This document shows positions 34,600 through 43,994 of a stretch of DNA of 63,264 bases, in pieces. The stretch is from positions 1-63,264 of the forward strand of contig JAKLKB010000046.1 in the NCBI GenBank assembly GCA_023150835.1, in the 5' to 3' direction. Position 1 is the stretch's first letter; each line of letters begins with the position of its first letter. This stretch comes from Myxococcota bacterium (GTDB taxonomy: Bacteria; Myxococcota_C; UBA6777). A model generated the notes under the pieces. It had not been told where the DNA came from and did not search any database. It worked only from the letters and a program-made list of their open reading frames with translations. Made by a program: the position numbers and the translations under genes.

Positions 34600-35598
34600 T
34601 TAGAAGAATGCTTGCAAAGAAAAAGCGAGATGGCGGTTGTTGGATTCGTAATTGAGCGCAAGCTGCTGACGAAACGCGATCTGCGCGCCAAACTGGGCGT
34701 ATTGCACCCCGACACCCGCCGACAAAAAGTGCCGTATGCGTTTTTCCGTCTCGTTGAGACCGACAAAGTCGCGTACTTGATCGAGCTGGTATCCAAGACG
34801 GATCGAAACAACATTGAGGATGGTGTATTCGGCCCCAGCGCGCAGTTCGTGTCCCACTTCTCCCCCGCCCTTGGATTGAAAGTCGATCACCCAATCTACC
34901 GCAAGCTGGAACGGCATCTTGTGGCCGATCGCGATCCCGATGGCCATCGATATCGGCGTTTCTCCTGTTTCGTTGTAGATCAAGTTGTAGCCCACCACCG
35001 ACATCGAAAGCCAACTGGTGGTCTGCCACGTCACCCCCACATCCAACGTCAGCGTGTTGATCGGCGCAAAAAAAGGTCGGTTGAGGTAGAGATATTTGAG
35101 GGTGGCTCCAAACACCAACGTCTCTTGCCAAGCTGCCGCAACCCCAAGGCGAGCGATGTGTCCGTCGATGGTTCGGAGCTTTCCGTCGTCTTGGCGTGGT
35201 GACATATAGTACGAATACGACGCTCCCCCTGCGACCATCGGATTACTTTTGCTGTCGATGATCCCGATGTTAAACACGCGATTGTCTGCGGCGGGATGAA
35301 AGAAAAACGTACCTTCCAACACATACGACTTGCGCCGACGCCAAGCCCCCGCAGGGTTGATAAACAAGGCTTCCGTACCATCCGCCAAGGCAACCCCTGC
35401 GTTTCCCATCCCCATCGGGCGCGTACCAAAGTAATCCGGAGCAGGCGTCAACGGCATCGAGCCCGTCAGTTCAACCCCCGAAGCCCCGACCCACGCGCTT
35501 CCGCTCAACCACCACAAAACCCCAACGCAACACGCGGCGAGACGACCCCACCCCACCAAGCCACACAAAGACGATGTCGGCCATTTCAACGTACTCAC
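34600..35598 (-). CDS. Outer-membrane beta-barrel protein (PorV/PorQ-like)
   Basis: 332 residues from a GTG at 35598 that overlaps the deformylase stop codon by 4 bp (GTGA), so translation is likely coupled. A signal peptide covers ~1-40. The mature part starts with RPMGMGNAGVALADGTEALFINPAGA, the typical opening of PorV/PorQ and FadL-like barrels. Alternating hydrophobic strands follow, and the last residues LAFSLQAFF end in Phe, the BAM recognition signature. It probably forms a small barrel in the outer membrane. Whether it is a porin or a secretion component is unknown. Confidence 0.82.
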   Translation of the reverse strand: MSTLKWPTSSLCGLVGWGRLAACCVGVLWWLSGSAWVGASGVELTGSMPLTPAPDYFGTRPMGMGNAGVALADGTEALFINPAGAWRRRKSYVLEGTFFFHPAADNRVFNIGIIDSKSNPMVAGGASYSYYMSPRQDDGKLRTIDGHIARLGVAAAWQETLVFGATLKYLYLNRPFFAPINTLTLDVGVTWQTTSWLSMSVVGYNLIYNETGETPISMAIGIAIGHKMPFQLAVDWVIDFQSKGGGEVGHELRAGAEYTILNVVSIRLGYQLDQVRDFVGLNETEKRIRHFLSAGVGVQYAQFGAQIAFRQQLALNYESNNRHLAFSLQAFF

Positions 35599-36131
35599 TC
35601 CTCACCCAAACGACGGTGCAGATCCGTTCCACCATAGCGTTTTTTCATTTTCCGTTTGGCGAGACCCTGACGCAAACGACTCAACTTGTCAAGAAAGAGC
35701 ACGCCGTTGAGATGATCGACTTCGTGCTGGACAACGATCGCCAAAAAACCATCCGTTTCGATCCGAATCGGCGCACCATGCCGATCCTGCGCTTCAAAAC
35801 GGATGGCTTCATAACGCTCGACCGGTTCGTAGATATCTGGAAAAGACAAGCAGCCTTCTTCGCCTACAACACGCCCCCCAAGAAATGCCGTAATCGTGGG
35901 ATTCACAAGCTCCAAAAGCTCGGAACCACGGTCCTCTCGGCTTGGATCCACCACGATCACGCGCTGCGTCGAGGCGACCTGATTGGCCGCCAAACCCGCC
36001 CCGTTCGCGGCGTACATCGTTTCTGCCATATCGTCCAACAGTCGATGAAGCTCCCGATCAAATTGCGTCACTTCTCGACAACGCTCTCGCAAGATCGTGT
36101 GCGGGTACAACATAATGTCCAAAATAGCCAT
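35595..36131 (-). CDS. def: Peptide deformylase
   Basis: 178 residues from ATG at 36131 with GAGG 7 nt upstream. All three signature motifs are present: GAGLAANQV, EGCLSFP (metal-ligand Cys) and QHEVDH (HExxH metal site). The enzyme removes the formyl group from the N-terminal Met of nascent proteins, using Fe2+ in the cytosol at the ribosome exit. The C-terminal extension (KLSRLRQGLAKRKMKKRYGG) is basic, as in type 1 enzymes. The usual partner fmt is not adjacent; instead the gene is followed by an OM protein through a 4-bp overlap. Confidence 0.96.
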   Translation of the reverse strand: MAILDIMLYPHTILRERCREVTQFDRELHRLLDDMAETMYAANGAGLAANQVASTQRVIVVDPSREDRGSELLELVNPTITAFLGGRVVGEEGCLSFPDIYEPVERYEAIRFEAQDRHGAPIRIETDGFLAIVVQHEVDHLNGVLFLDKLSRLRQGLAKRKMKKRYGGTDLHRRLGEE

Positions 36132-36151
36132 ACTTTTTCCTCGTTCTACTC

Positions 36152-36267
36152 ATACGATATCCGAGAGATCGCGATGTCGATGCGATCCGCTGTAAATGCC
36201 CTGTTCTTGGGCAGCCCTCTGTGGCTGCTCTGACGTTTTGCGATCACACTACGGGCGGATTTCGTAT
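36152..36267. repeat. Dispersed ~116-bp repeat R1, copy 4
   Basis: Starts ATACGATATCCGAG and ends GGGCGGATTTCGTAT. The centre has TTCTTGGGCAGCCCTCTGTG and ACGATCACACT-type sequence shared with the other copies. It lies between the deformylase start and the PATAN gene end. Confidence 0.85.
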
Positions 36268-36372
36268 GACATGTGTTGGATGGGTTACGTGGGGCGCTCC
36301 CCCAAAATAGCCGTGGCGGCTCGTTGCGGCCACGTGGATCGTGTGGCGCATCGCCATCCTCCGACGCATCGC

Positions 36373-38289
36373 TCAAACAGAAAGTCCGTCACGATAAAGC
36401 CCCCGCAGTCCGGGGTCGCCCAAGACATCATAAGCTTCTTGAAGAACAGTCTGTATCTCGTCGAGCTGCGCCTTAAGCTTGTCACGCAGCAACATCGGGA
36501 TCTGCTCAGGCGCGTATTGCGCTCGCGTTTGTTGGTAGGCGCGGCGGATATCTAATTCGTTGGCGTTGGGATCAAGACCCAAGATCTGAAAATAATCGGC
36601 GGTCATCACCCGTTGGTATTGTTGCTGGATATCGTGTTGGAGCTTTTGCATCTCCTCGGGAGATCGGGGAGATTCGGTGGTACGGTTTTCTGCTTGGGGT
36701 TCGTAGGTGGCTCCCAAGCCTTGTTGAAAAGCGCCCATCGAGCGCAGGGTCATGGTCGCTTTGATGTTCTGTGTGCGCCGAGCCGACGAAGGTTGGCGGG
36801 TTGCTGCACTCGGGTGAGGCGCTCGCGCCCTTGAAGCATCCGCCGAGGTCGAACCCTCGTCGACTTGAAACAGACTTTCGGGCTTTCGGGCCTGTGGGAG
36901 ACTGGGGGCCGCAACCGTCGCAGGTCGGGCAACAGGAACACGAGGCTGGTTGCCGCTCCTCCCGGGAGAAACCCGAGGAACCGTCGCACTAATGCTCGGA
37001 GGACGACGCGGAAGGATCGATGGGGACGCAGGGATCGTCGATGCGTTTCCCGAAGAGGGATCGATCTTCACATTCAAAAAGCCATCGCTTCCCGGTGTAT
37101 CCGCCATCGTCACATGACCGAGCACCATCAGCGCGTAGATCAACGCATGCAACACCACCCCTTCGATACGCAGATCTTGTTGGAGCTGCAACAGCGAATG
37201 TTTGCCATCGACGTGTTGGATGATCTTTTTTTCCAAGATGTTGAGCGGAAGCTGCCCATCCGCGAGACGGTTGGAGAACCATTGCGGGATGCGCTCGACG
37301 GAGCCAAGCAGCGAGAGCAAGCGACGGGCGCTGTAGCCGCTGCGAATACCTTGAAGCAAAAGCGGCGGGATCTCTAGCTTAAAAGGAGCGGCAGGAAGAT
37401 CTTCTGCCCCCGGGATAAAGCAAAACGTCCCCTCGACCCACGAGAACGAACTCATCACCACCTGCTCAACATAACGGCGATTGACACGCAAGATACTGGC
37501 CCGATCGATCAATCCAAGCTCGTAAAGCTTTTCGCCCGGACGGGCTTTTTGAAAGATCAACCGATGTTCGACGATCTCGTCGGGTGATTTTTTGAGGATG
37601 CCTTCTTTTTGAAGAACACGCTCAAAGTTTTGTAGCGGAACGTTCGACTCTGCGGCCAAGATCACCCCTTGATTCATCCAGATACGACGGGTTTCTTGGC
37701 CCAAACTCAGCAACATCTTGCCGGAGGCTTTTCGCAACAACAAGATCGAGAACAAACGAGCGACATCCAACTGAGCGAGCTGGCCTTTCCATTCGCGGTT
37801 GCGTTGGAGGCTGCTGCTTCCGCGTGTTCCTGTGGTGCCCAAACTCGGCGAAGAGCTTGGCGAATCCGAGGCAAGACCTGCGATATCGTTTTCAGCAGAA
37901 GGCGCATGCAGTGTCGGATCAGGGGTCGGCGTTTGTTTCAGGTGTTCGCGAAGACGTTGAAAGATCGCACGTGCGATCTGGTCGGGTGCAAGGCGACCAT
38001 CAAACACGATATCTTCGGGGCGCAACACATCCAACGAGCCGTCCTGCAAGACCGCACATAAGACTTGTGAAAGCTGCCCGCTCGCCACATAACGGCGATA
38101 AAAATCAGCCCCCTCGCCCTCGGTTGCGATCACCAAAGCCACGGGTTTGACGACCCCAAAGAGCTTGACGGCCTCGCGAGCGCGTGACGTCCGAAACACA
38201 TTCACGCCCAACTGATTGAGCGATTGCTCCAACATCCCGACGCGCTGCACATGCCCATCCAAGATCAATATGGTTTGCTGTGTTGGCAT
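36373..38289 (-). CDS. DUF4388 (PATAN) protein with receiver-like N-terminus and J-like C-terminus
   Basis: 638 residues from ATG at 38289, with GAGG 5 nt upstream. Residues ~1-110 (ILILDGHVQRVGMLEQSLNQLGV) resemble a response-regulator receiver fold, with no evident phosphoacceptor. Residues ~165-300 match DUF4388/PATAN (LDVARLFSILLLRKASGKMLLSLGQETRRIWMNQG). A Pro/Ser/Arg-rich linker leads to a C-terminal J-like domain (DYFQILGLDPNANELDIRRAYQQTRAQY) in which the HPD triad is missing. Proteins with this plan are common in Myxococcota and are thought to be regulatory. Cytosolic. It is the downstream neighbour of priA on the same strand. Confidence 0.83.
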   Translation of the reverse strand: MPTQQTILILDGHVQRVGMLEQSLNQLGVNVFRTSRAREAVKLFGVVKPVALVIATEGEGADFYRRYVASGQLSQVLCAVLQDGSLDVLRPEDIVFDGRLAPDQIARAIFQRLREHLKQTPTPDPTLHAPSAENDIAGLASDSPSSSPSLGTTGTRGSSSLQRNREWKGQLAQLDVARLFSILLLRKASGKMLLSLGQETRRIWMNQGVILAAESNVPLQNFERVLQKEGILKKSPDEIVEHRLIFQKARPGEKLYELGLIDRASILRVNRRYVEQVVMSSFSWVEGTFCFIPGAEDLPAAPFKLEIPPLLLQGIRSGYSARRLLSLLGSVERIPQWFSNRLADGQLPLNILEKKIIQHVDGKHSLLQLQQDLRIEGVVLHALIYALMVLGHVTMADTPGSDGFLNVKIDPSSGNASTIPASPSILPRRPPSISATVPRVSPGRSGNQPRVPVARPATVAAPSLPQARKPESLFQVDEGSTSADASRARAPHPSAATRQPSSARRTQNIKATMTLRSMGAFQQGLGATYEPQAENRTTESPRSPEEMQKLQHDIQQQYQRVMTADYFQILGLDPNANELDIRRAYQQTRAQYAPEQIPMLLRDKLKAQLDEIQTVLQEAYDVLGDPGLRGLYRDGLSV

Positions 38290-38408
38290 AAAAACCTCGA
38301 TCGTTGCGCGAAAACCGAATGAAGCAAAAACAGCGGCAGCTCGATCGATTGACAATCAAAAAAGCTGCCGAACACACCAACGCCCTCGACAGCGCGAGGA
38401 CGCGGCCA

Positions 38409-40946
38409 TCATAACACTTGCACAGGATCAGTATCAATCAAGATCTTGACTTCCGTTCGTGGCAACTCCGCCAAGATCTCCCTCACCAAGGCCCACGTCA
38501 ACGTATGCAGCAGCCGACGCTCTGGGGCTTTCAGCAACAATTGCCAACGAAAACGGTTTTTGATCCGCTCCAACGCAGCAGGAGCAGGCCCAAGCAATTC
38601 CACACGTGGAAACTGCCCCGTTTTCAGTTGTTGTCGCAAGGCTTGCCCCACTTCACAAGCGATCTCTTCGGTCTCTTGGGCAGAAGTCCCCTCGAAGCGT
38701 ACCCCTACCAAAAATCCATACGGCGGATAACCTGCTTCGCGGCGAAATGGTACTTCGCATTGATAGAAGCCTTGATAATCCTGCTGTAGCGCATAAAAAA
38801 GACTCGGATGTTCGGGATTAAACGTCTGGATCAAGACACGCCCGGGGATGCTTCCCCGCCCTGCACGCCCTGCGACTTGCACCAAAAGCTGAAACGTCCG
38901 CTCTGCGCTGCGAAAATCCGGCATACTCAAACCTTGATCCGCAAGCAACACCCCCACCAACGTGACGCCGGGAAAGTCGTGGCCTTTGGCGATCATCTGT
39001 GTGCCGATCAAGATATCGATCTGACGGTGGCCAAAACGCTCGACGAGATCTTCCAAGGTTCCCTTGCGGCTGGTCGTATCCCGATCCATCCGATCAATCC
39101 GCGCACTCGGCAACAGATGTTGCAAAAGCTCTTGGACTTTTTCGGTTCCCCATCCCGTGTTTTCCAGATGGCGATGACCACAAGACGGACAATGCGTCGG
39201 GTAACGCTCGGCATATCCGCAATAATGGCACAGCAAAACGGATTGCGCCCGATGGTGCGTCAAGTTGATCGAACAATGCTTGCAACGAAAGGTGATCCCG
39301 CAGTTTGGACACAGGATGGTCGTGTGGTAGCCTCGGCGATTCAAAAAAAGAATGCTCTGATCGCCCTTTGCGAGGTTTTCAGTCAACGCCTCCAACAACG
39401 CTGGCGAGATCATCCCACCGAGACGTTCGGGGGTTTTGCGCAGATCGATCACTTCGACCGAAGGCATCGGACGATCCAAGATCCGCTTGGGCATCGAAAG
39501 ATAGCCCCATCGGCCAAGATGCGCATTTGCATAACTCTCCAACGCAGGCGTGGCAGAACCCAAGATCACTGTCGCATGGCAAAGCTTGGCGCGCATCAAA
39601 GCCAAACTACGGGCATGATAGGGAAAGCGACCCTCTTGTTTGTACGACGTTTCTTGTTCTTCATCGACGATTACCATCCCGAGATCCCGAAACGGCGCAA
39701 AGATCGCCGAGCGCGCCCCGATCACCAACGGCACTTCGCCGCGCTTGATCCGCCACCATTGATCATAGCGCTCTTGTTCGTTGAGTCCGCTATGCAACAC
39801 CGTGAGCTGATCTCCCAAGCGCCTGCGAAAATGGCCCACAAACTGCGGCGTCAGCGAGATCTCAGGAACCAAGACGATGGCTTGGCGATCTTGCGCCATC
39901 ACGCGCTCGATCAATTGCAGATACACCTCGGTCTTACCGCTCCCTGTGACCCCATGCAACAAAAAGGGCTGAAAGATCCGCTTTTCGATCCCGGGAACAA
40001 CGGCCTCAAAGACCTTTTGCTGATCTGCGGTCGGGGGAAAAGGTTTGGTGGCTTGTGGAACAGGCGAAAAAAAAGGGTCACTTGATACTTCGATATCCAC
40101 CAAGTCGATCAGCCCCTTTTTGAGCATCTGTCGCAAGGTATCACGGATATCCATGTCGCCCATCAATGCACGCAATTGCGCAAGTGTGATCGGCCCGTAT
40201 TCGCGTATCGCCTCCCAGATCTCGGCCTGACGTGGAGCGCGCTGCAACAGCAACTCACGCCGCGCCAACGACATCTCCTCGACCACTCGATACATCCGCT
40301 GCGTTCGGCCCTTGACACGCGGAACGGTCACCCCTTCTTGGATCAACAAAAAGCCATCCCGTACCAGTTCGCGCAGGTGATGGGCTTTTCCACCTTTGAT
40401 GCGTTCCAATAACGCGGCGCGTGGGATGACTTCTCCCGGCAAGATCGCCGCAAGCAACCGACCTCTCGGCCCACGCAAGATGCCTCCGCTTCGGGCGATC
40501 TCCCCTGTCTGCGAAAGATACACCGATTGTTTGCCTTCGACATTGATCCCCGCAGGCAGCGCCCCTCGGATCACCTCGCCTATCGGATAGAACAGATAAT
40601 CCGCTGCAAACTCAAACAAATTCAGCGTGGTTTCATCAAACAAAGGCTCCTCGTCCAAGACATCTTCGATCTCGCGCAGCCGCTGCTCGACCCCCTCAGG
40701 CGGCTTGGAATAACGCAAAAAATAGCCCGTGATCAGGCGCTGCCCCACAGGGGCCAATACGCGCACCCCCGTTTTGACCCGCTCGATCAGCGCTTCAGGG
40801 ACGATGTAATGGTACGTGTCGTATATCGGCAAATCCAACGCGATCTCGCCTGTATGTTCGGCCTCTTTGGGCTGCGTGTCGCGCTGTACAGGCTTGGGCG
40901 ATATCGGATCCAGTCCGAGATCTTGAAACAGACTCTCTTGCTTCAC
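38409..40946 (-). CDS. priA: Primosomal protein N' (PriA helicase)
   Basis: About 845 residues from a GTG at 40946 (GGGGTG upstream). The 3' DNA-binding domain is at the N-terminus (DLPIYDTYHYIVP, GQRLITGYFL). The superfamily 2 helicase core has GVTGSGKTEVYLQ, VPEISLTPQ, LHSGLNEQERYDQWWRIKRG, GARSAIFAPF and GSATPALES. Eight zinc-ligand Cys lie in CPNCGITFRCKHC...CHYCGYAERYPTHCPSCGH. Motif II reads VIVDEEQETSYKQ, so the usual DEEH is DEEQ. PriA restarts stalled replication forks. The gene is complete; it lies between a PATAN protein gene and a LolA-like gene. Confidence 0.96.
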   Translation of the reverse strand: MKQESLFQDLGLDPISPKPVQRDTQPKEAEHTGEIALDLPIYDTYHYIVPEALIERVKTGVRVLAPVGQRLITGYFLRYSKPPEGVEQRLREIEDVLDEEPLFDETTLNLFEFAADYLFYPIGEVIRGALPAGINVEGKQSVYLSQTGEIARSGGILRGPRGRLLAAILPGEVIPRAALLERIKGGKAHHLRELVRDGFLLIQEGVTVPRVKGRTQRMYRVVEEMSLARRELLLQRAPRQAEIWEAIREYGPITLAQLRALMGDMDIRDTLRQMLKKGLIDLVDIEVSSDPFFSPVPQATKPFPPTADQQKVFEAVVPGIEKRIFQPFLLHGVTGSGKTEVYLQLIERVMAQDRQAIVLVPEISLTPQFVGHFRRRLGDQLTVLHSGLNEQERYDQWWRIKRGEVPLVIGARSAIFAPFRDLGMVIVDEEQETSYKQEGRFPYHARSLALMRAKLCHATVILGSATPALESYANAHLGRWGYLSMPKRILDRPMPSVEVIDLRKTPERLGGMISPALLEALTENLAKGDQSILFLNRRGYHTTILCPNCGITFRCKHCSINLTHHRAQSVLLCHYCGYAERYPTHCPSCGHRHLENTGWGTEKVQELLQHLLPSARIDRMDRDTTSRKGTLEDLVERFGHRQIDILIGTQMIAKGHDFPGVTLVGVLLADQGLSMPDFRSAERTFQLLVQVAGRAGRGSIPGRVLIQTFNPEHPSLFYALQQDYQGFYQCEVPFRREAGYPPYGFLVGVRFEGTSAQETEEIACEVGQALRQQLKTGQFPRVELLGPAPAALERIKNRFRWQLLLKAPERRLLHTLTWALVREILAELPRTEVKILIDTDPVQVL

Positions 40947-41069
40947 ATCACACCCCACAGCGCAAGATCCGGATCGCCGACGCTCGCCACGATCCACTCC
41001 GATCGAAAACCTGTGTTCACACCACATCCATCGGTGGCTTTGTCAGTTTGGAAAATGTTTGACGAGTGT

Positions 41070-41849
41070 TTAGGGGACTTGTTGAAAGGAATTTTGGGGA
41101 ACGGAACCGACCTTGACACGGTACGCAAGCATCCGCTGAAAAAGACGGCCTGAGCGATAGATCTCGATACGACCGGGAAAGAGATAACCCCGACCATCTC
41201 GATGGTAATCCAAAAACCGGATATCCAACGCCCCACCTCCTGTCGTCTGCCCCAAAAAACGCACAGGATAAGCGTGTGCCTTGTCGATCCAAAGCTGGTT
41301 GGGTTTGCGATTGTTAAAGGATGCCCCCAAAACCACCACAGGACGGCCACCAAACCACGCAAGGCTCATCCGCAAAGGCTCGTTGTAGTCGCTTTCGGGA
41401 TCGAAACGCTTCGAACCGTCGTAGCGCACCCCCAAAGAACGCAAGATCCCTTCGGCACTCCCCCACGATGAATCATCCCCACCCATCGCAAAAAAATCAA
41501 ATCGAGGATTGGGTTTGCGTGCTTGATTCTTGGCTTGGCCGCCTTGCTCCCAAGACAAGTGTTCTTGGTTTCTCCACACCTCGATGCGATGGGCTTTCTT
41601 GTCTTTATGGAGTTCAAAACGGATCTGGCCGGGAGTTCTCAACAACAACACGGCTTCTTCTCGTTGGATCGCCCCATTTTTGGGGGTTTCGACGATCATC
41701 CACACGCGGATCTGGCGCATCGAAGAGCGCACAGAAACCATCTTGCGCAGATAATGCCGAGGCGGAAGAAGATACGCCTCCACGCCTCCAAGCCACCCCA
41801 TGAGGCACAAAAAAACACCCACACCGCACCCGTTGCGAAGATGGCGCAT
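41070..41849 (-). CDS. LolA-like exported protein (outer-membrane lipoprotein-sorting fold)
   Basis: 259 residues from ATG at 41849, with AAGGAG 8 nt upstream. A signal peptide covers ~1-27 (GVGVFLCLMGWLGGVEA). The rest is predicted beta-rich (IRVWMIVETPKNG, EAVLLLRTPGQIRFEL, YPVRFLGQTTGGGALDIRFLDY), the pattern of the LolA/LolB-like half-barrel. It lacks a lipobox. It might carry lipoproteins or bind a hydrophobic ligand in the periplasm. It is the third gene in an apparent unit with SCP-2 and AMACR, which also handle lipids, so a lipid role is plausible; the family call is tentative. Confidence 0.65.
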   Translation of the reverse strand: MRHLRNGCGVGVFLCLMGWLGGVEAYLLPPRHYLRKMVSVRSSMRQIRVWMIVETPKNGAIQREEAVLLLRTPGQIRFELHKDKKAHRIEVWRNQEHLSWEQGGQAKNQARKPNPRFDFFAMGGDDSSWGSAEGILRSLGVRYDGSKRFDPESDYNEPLRMSLAWFGGRPVVVLGASFNNRKPNQLWIDKAHAYPVRFLGQTTGGGALDIRFLDYHRDGRGYLFPGRIEIYRSGRLFQRMLAYRVKVGSVPQNSFQQVP

Positions 41850-41877
41850 CGTTCGACTCCTTACAGCCTCGTGAGGC

Positions 41878-43065
41878 TCAACGTACAAGCAGCAAAGCGC
41901 CCGATCGCACAAGAGCATCCATCTCTTCGAGCGTCAGGCCCGCCTCAGACAAGATCGATCCGCCATCCTGCCCTAAGGTCGGAGCAGGACGAAGCTCCAC
42001 AGCCTTTTGGCTGTTGAGGCGCACAGGGCTGCGGGGTAGGACAAACTCCCCTTCGGTCGGATGTTCGTGCGAAAGAAAAGCGCCCCGCGCTTGCCAATGC
42101 GGATCATGCGCCAGTTCATCTACTGAAAGGACGGGTTCAACGCAGACATCGTGTTCTTCTAAAAATGAAACCCACGCATCTCTCGGCTTTTGTGCAAAGG
42201 TCTCGCGAAGTGTTTCCCGCACACGCGCTCCCGCTTCGCCCTGTTCGAGCGCTTCGTGGGCAAGCTGTGGAAGCCCAAGCAGATGCACGAGCTTGACCCA
42301 AAACTTGGGTTCCAACGCACCAACGGCCAAGTGGCGGCCATCTTGACACGCATACACGCCATAACACGGCACGCCACCACGCAGAAAATTTTCTGCGGGT
42401 TCCTCGACAAGCCCAGCCGCCCGTTGGCCTAGCTCCATCACCAAAAACGACAGCAACGACTCACTCATCGAGATATCGCAAAAACTGCCGACCCCTGTGC
42501 GTTCGCGTTGGTACAAGGCCGCCAACACCGAAGCCAGCCCCACCATGCTGCCACCTGCGATATCGCCTATCTGCACACCCACCATCGGAATCGAGCCTTC
42601 CGCGTTGCGTTGAAGATCCAAAACGCCCGAACGTGCGATGTAGTTGAGATCATGCCCTGCGCGATGGGCCAACGGTCCGTCTTGGCCGTAGCCCGTGATC
42701 GCACAGTAGATCAAGCGAGGATGGATCTGGCGCAAGCGATCATAGCCAAGCCCCATCCGCTCCATCACACCGGGGCGAAAGCTTTCGACAAGGATATCTG
42801 CTTGCGCAACCAATCGCAAAAAAACCTCGGTGGCATCGGAATGTTTGAGATCCAAAGCCAACGACCGCTTGTTGCGATTGAGTGCAGCGAAGATACCGCT
42901 CATCTGTTGGCGGATCGGCGGATACCATCGCGCATAATCGCCTCCTTCGGGCGCTTCGATCTTGATGATCTCAGCCCCAAGGTCGGCAAGCCAAAGAGTA
43001 CACAAGGGTCCGGGAAGAAGGCGCGTCAGATCAAGGACACGAAGTCCTGCGAGTGGGAGAGACAT
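41878..43065 (-). CDS. CoA-transferase family III protein, alpha-methylacyl-CoA racemase-like
   Basis: 395 residues from ATG at 43065, chosen because MSLPLAGLRVLDL is the standard N-terminus of the family; a TTG at 43101 would overlap the SCP-2 gene. CaiB/BaiF motifs are clear: LTRLLPGPLCTLWLADLGAEIIKIE, NRNKRSLALDL, ESFRPGVMERMGLGYDRL and GHDLNYIARSG. The conserved catalytic Asp region IGDIAGGSMVGLASVLAALY is present. AMACR enzymes interconvert 2R/2S methyl-branched acyl-CoAs, whereas others transfer CoA. The adjacent SCP-2 gene supports a fatty-acyl or sterol-like substrate. Cytosolic. Confidence 0.9.
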   Translation of the reverse strand: MSLPLAGLRVLDLTRLLPGPLCTLWLADLGAEIIKIEAPEGGDYARWYPPIRQQMSGIFAALNRNKRSLALDLKHSDATEVFLRLVAQADILVESFRPGVMERMGLGYDRLRQIHPRLIYCAITGYGQDGPLAHRAGHDLNYIARSGVLDLQRNAEGSIPMVGVQIGDIAGGSMVGLASVLAALYQRERTGVGSFCDISMSESLLSFLVMELGQRAAGLVEEPAENFLRGGVPCYGVYACQDGRHLAVGALEPKFWVKLVHLLGLPQLAHEALEQGEAGARVRETLRETFAQKPRDAWVSFLEEHDVCVEPVLSVDELAHDPHWQARGAFLSHEHPTEGEFVLPRSPVRLNSQKAVELRPAPTLGQDGGSILSEAGLTLEEMDALVRSGALLLVR

Positions 43066-43093
43066 GGTGGTTTGCGTGGTTTCGGTGGGTAGA

Positions 43094-43411
43094 TTAAGCA
43101 AGGATCTTTTGCAGCTTGAGCGCTTGTCCCATATTTCCAGAGACTTTGAGTTTGCCGGTCATAAACAACATTTGAGCGTTGGCTTTCTTGGTGGTCATCG
43201 CCACAAAGTTTTCAGCGGAGACTTGCACTTTGCAGGTTGCGTCTTCTGCCAAACCTTCCATCACTTGGCCTTTGCCGCCTTCGATACGGATCGTCCATGA
43301 TCCGCCCTCTTCACCCAGTTCGAAGGTGTAGATCGCGCTAAAGTCACCGAGATCCATGCCTTCGTTAAAACGTGATTGGATGTGATCGAAGGTTGCTTTC
43401 ACGTCACTCAT
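43094..43411 (-). CDS. SCP-2 sterol-transfer family protein
   Basis: 105 residues from ATG at 43411, with AAGGAGA upstream. The single SCP-2 domain is recognised from YTFELGEEGGSWTIRIEGGKG, ATCKVQVSAENFVAMTTKKANAQ and MLFMTGKLKVSGNMGQALKL. Stand-alone SCP-2 proteins bind acyl-CoAs or other hydrophobic ligands in the cytosol. It lies 28 bp upstream of the racemase gene on the same strand, so the two probably form an operon for branched or long-chain acyl-CoA handling. Confidence 0.93.
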   Translation of the reverse strand: MSDVKATFDHIQSRFNEGMDLGDFSAIYTFELGEEGGSWTIRIEGGKGQVMEGLAEDATCKVQVSAENFVAMTTKKANAQMLFMTGKLKVSGNMGQALKLQKILA

Positions 43412-43565
43412 AATTCTTGTCTCCTTGCAACATACGTTATGCTTTGAACATCTCGCCTAGACGGGCAAATGCACCCTCGGCGCAAAGGTCAACGGTTGTT
43501 AGCAGATCCAACGCAACCTGTCAACAAGACCCTCCGCAGATCGACTCGTTGTGTGAAAAGCTCTG

Positions 43566-43994
43566 CTACGGCCTTGCAGGACCGGGTTGGCTGGGATGAG
43601 TCACGATACCGATGCGCTGAAACCCCACACCTGTCGCGACATCCATGATCTCCACCACGCGCCGATGTTCGACTTGCGCATCCGCATCGATCGCGACTTG
43701 TGCTTCGGGCGATTTTTTGAAGGCGTCCAAAAGCGCTGCACGAAGGGCATCGATCCCAAGACGCTTCCCTTCAAAAATCACGGTGGCTCCGCCCTCTTCT
43801 TTGGGGATCTCGATGGTCAAGCGCTTGTCTTGGAGTGATCCGCTATGTTGGGCTTTGGGGCGTTGGATCGAGATCCCGGGCGCAGACACAAAGGTCGTCG
43901 TGATCAAAAAGAACAGCAACAATTGAAAGATCACGTCGATCAATGGCGTCATATCGAGTTCGGGGATCGCACGCCTTGGTCGTCGAAAGTTCAT
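43566..43994 (-). CDS. ExbD/TolR family biopolymer transporter
   Basis: 142 residues from ATG at 43994, which overlaps the ExbB-like stop by 4 bp (ATGA). One transmembrane helix holds the essential proton-path Asp: DMTPLIDVIFQLLLFFLITT. The periplasmic part (IEIPKEEGGATVIFEGKRLG, AIDADAQVEHRRVVEIMDVA) is a typical ExbD/TolR fold. With ExbB it forms a proton-driven motor of the TonB, Tol-Pal or Agl-Glt type. No TonB, TolA or gliding gene is adjacent. Confidence 0.92.
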   Translation of the reverse strand: MNFRRPRRAIPELDMTPLIDVIFQLLLFFLITTTFVSAPGISIQRPKAQHSGSLQDKRLTIEIPKEEGGATVIFEGKRLGIDALRAALLDAFKKSPEAQVAIDADAQVEHRRVVEIMDVATGVGFQRIGIVTHPSQPGPARP

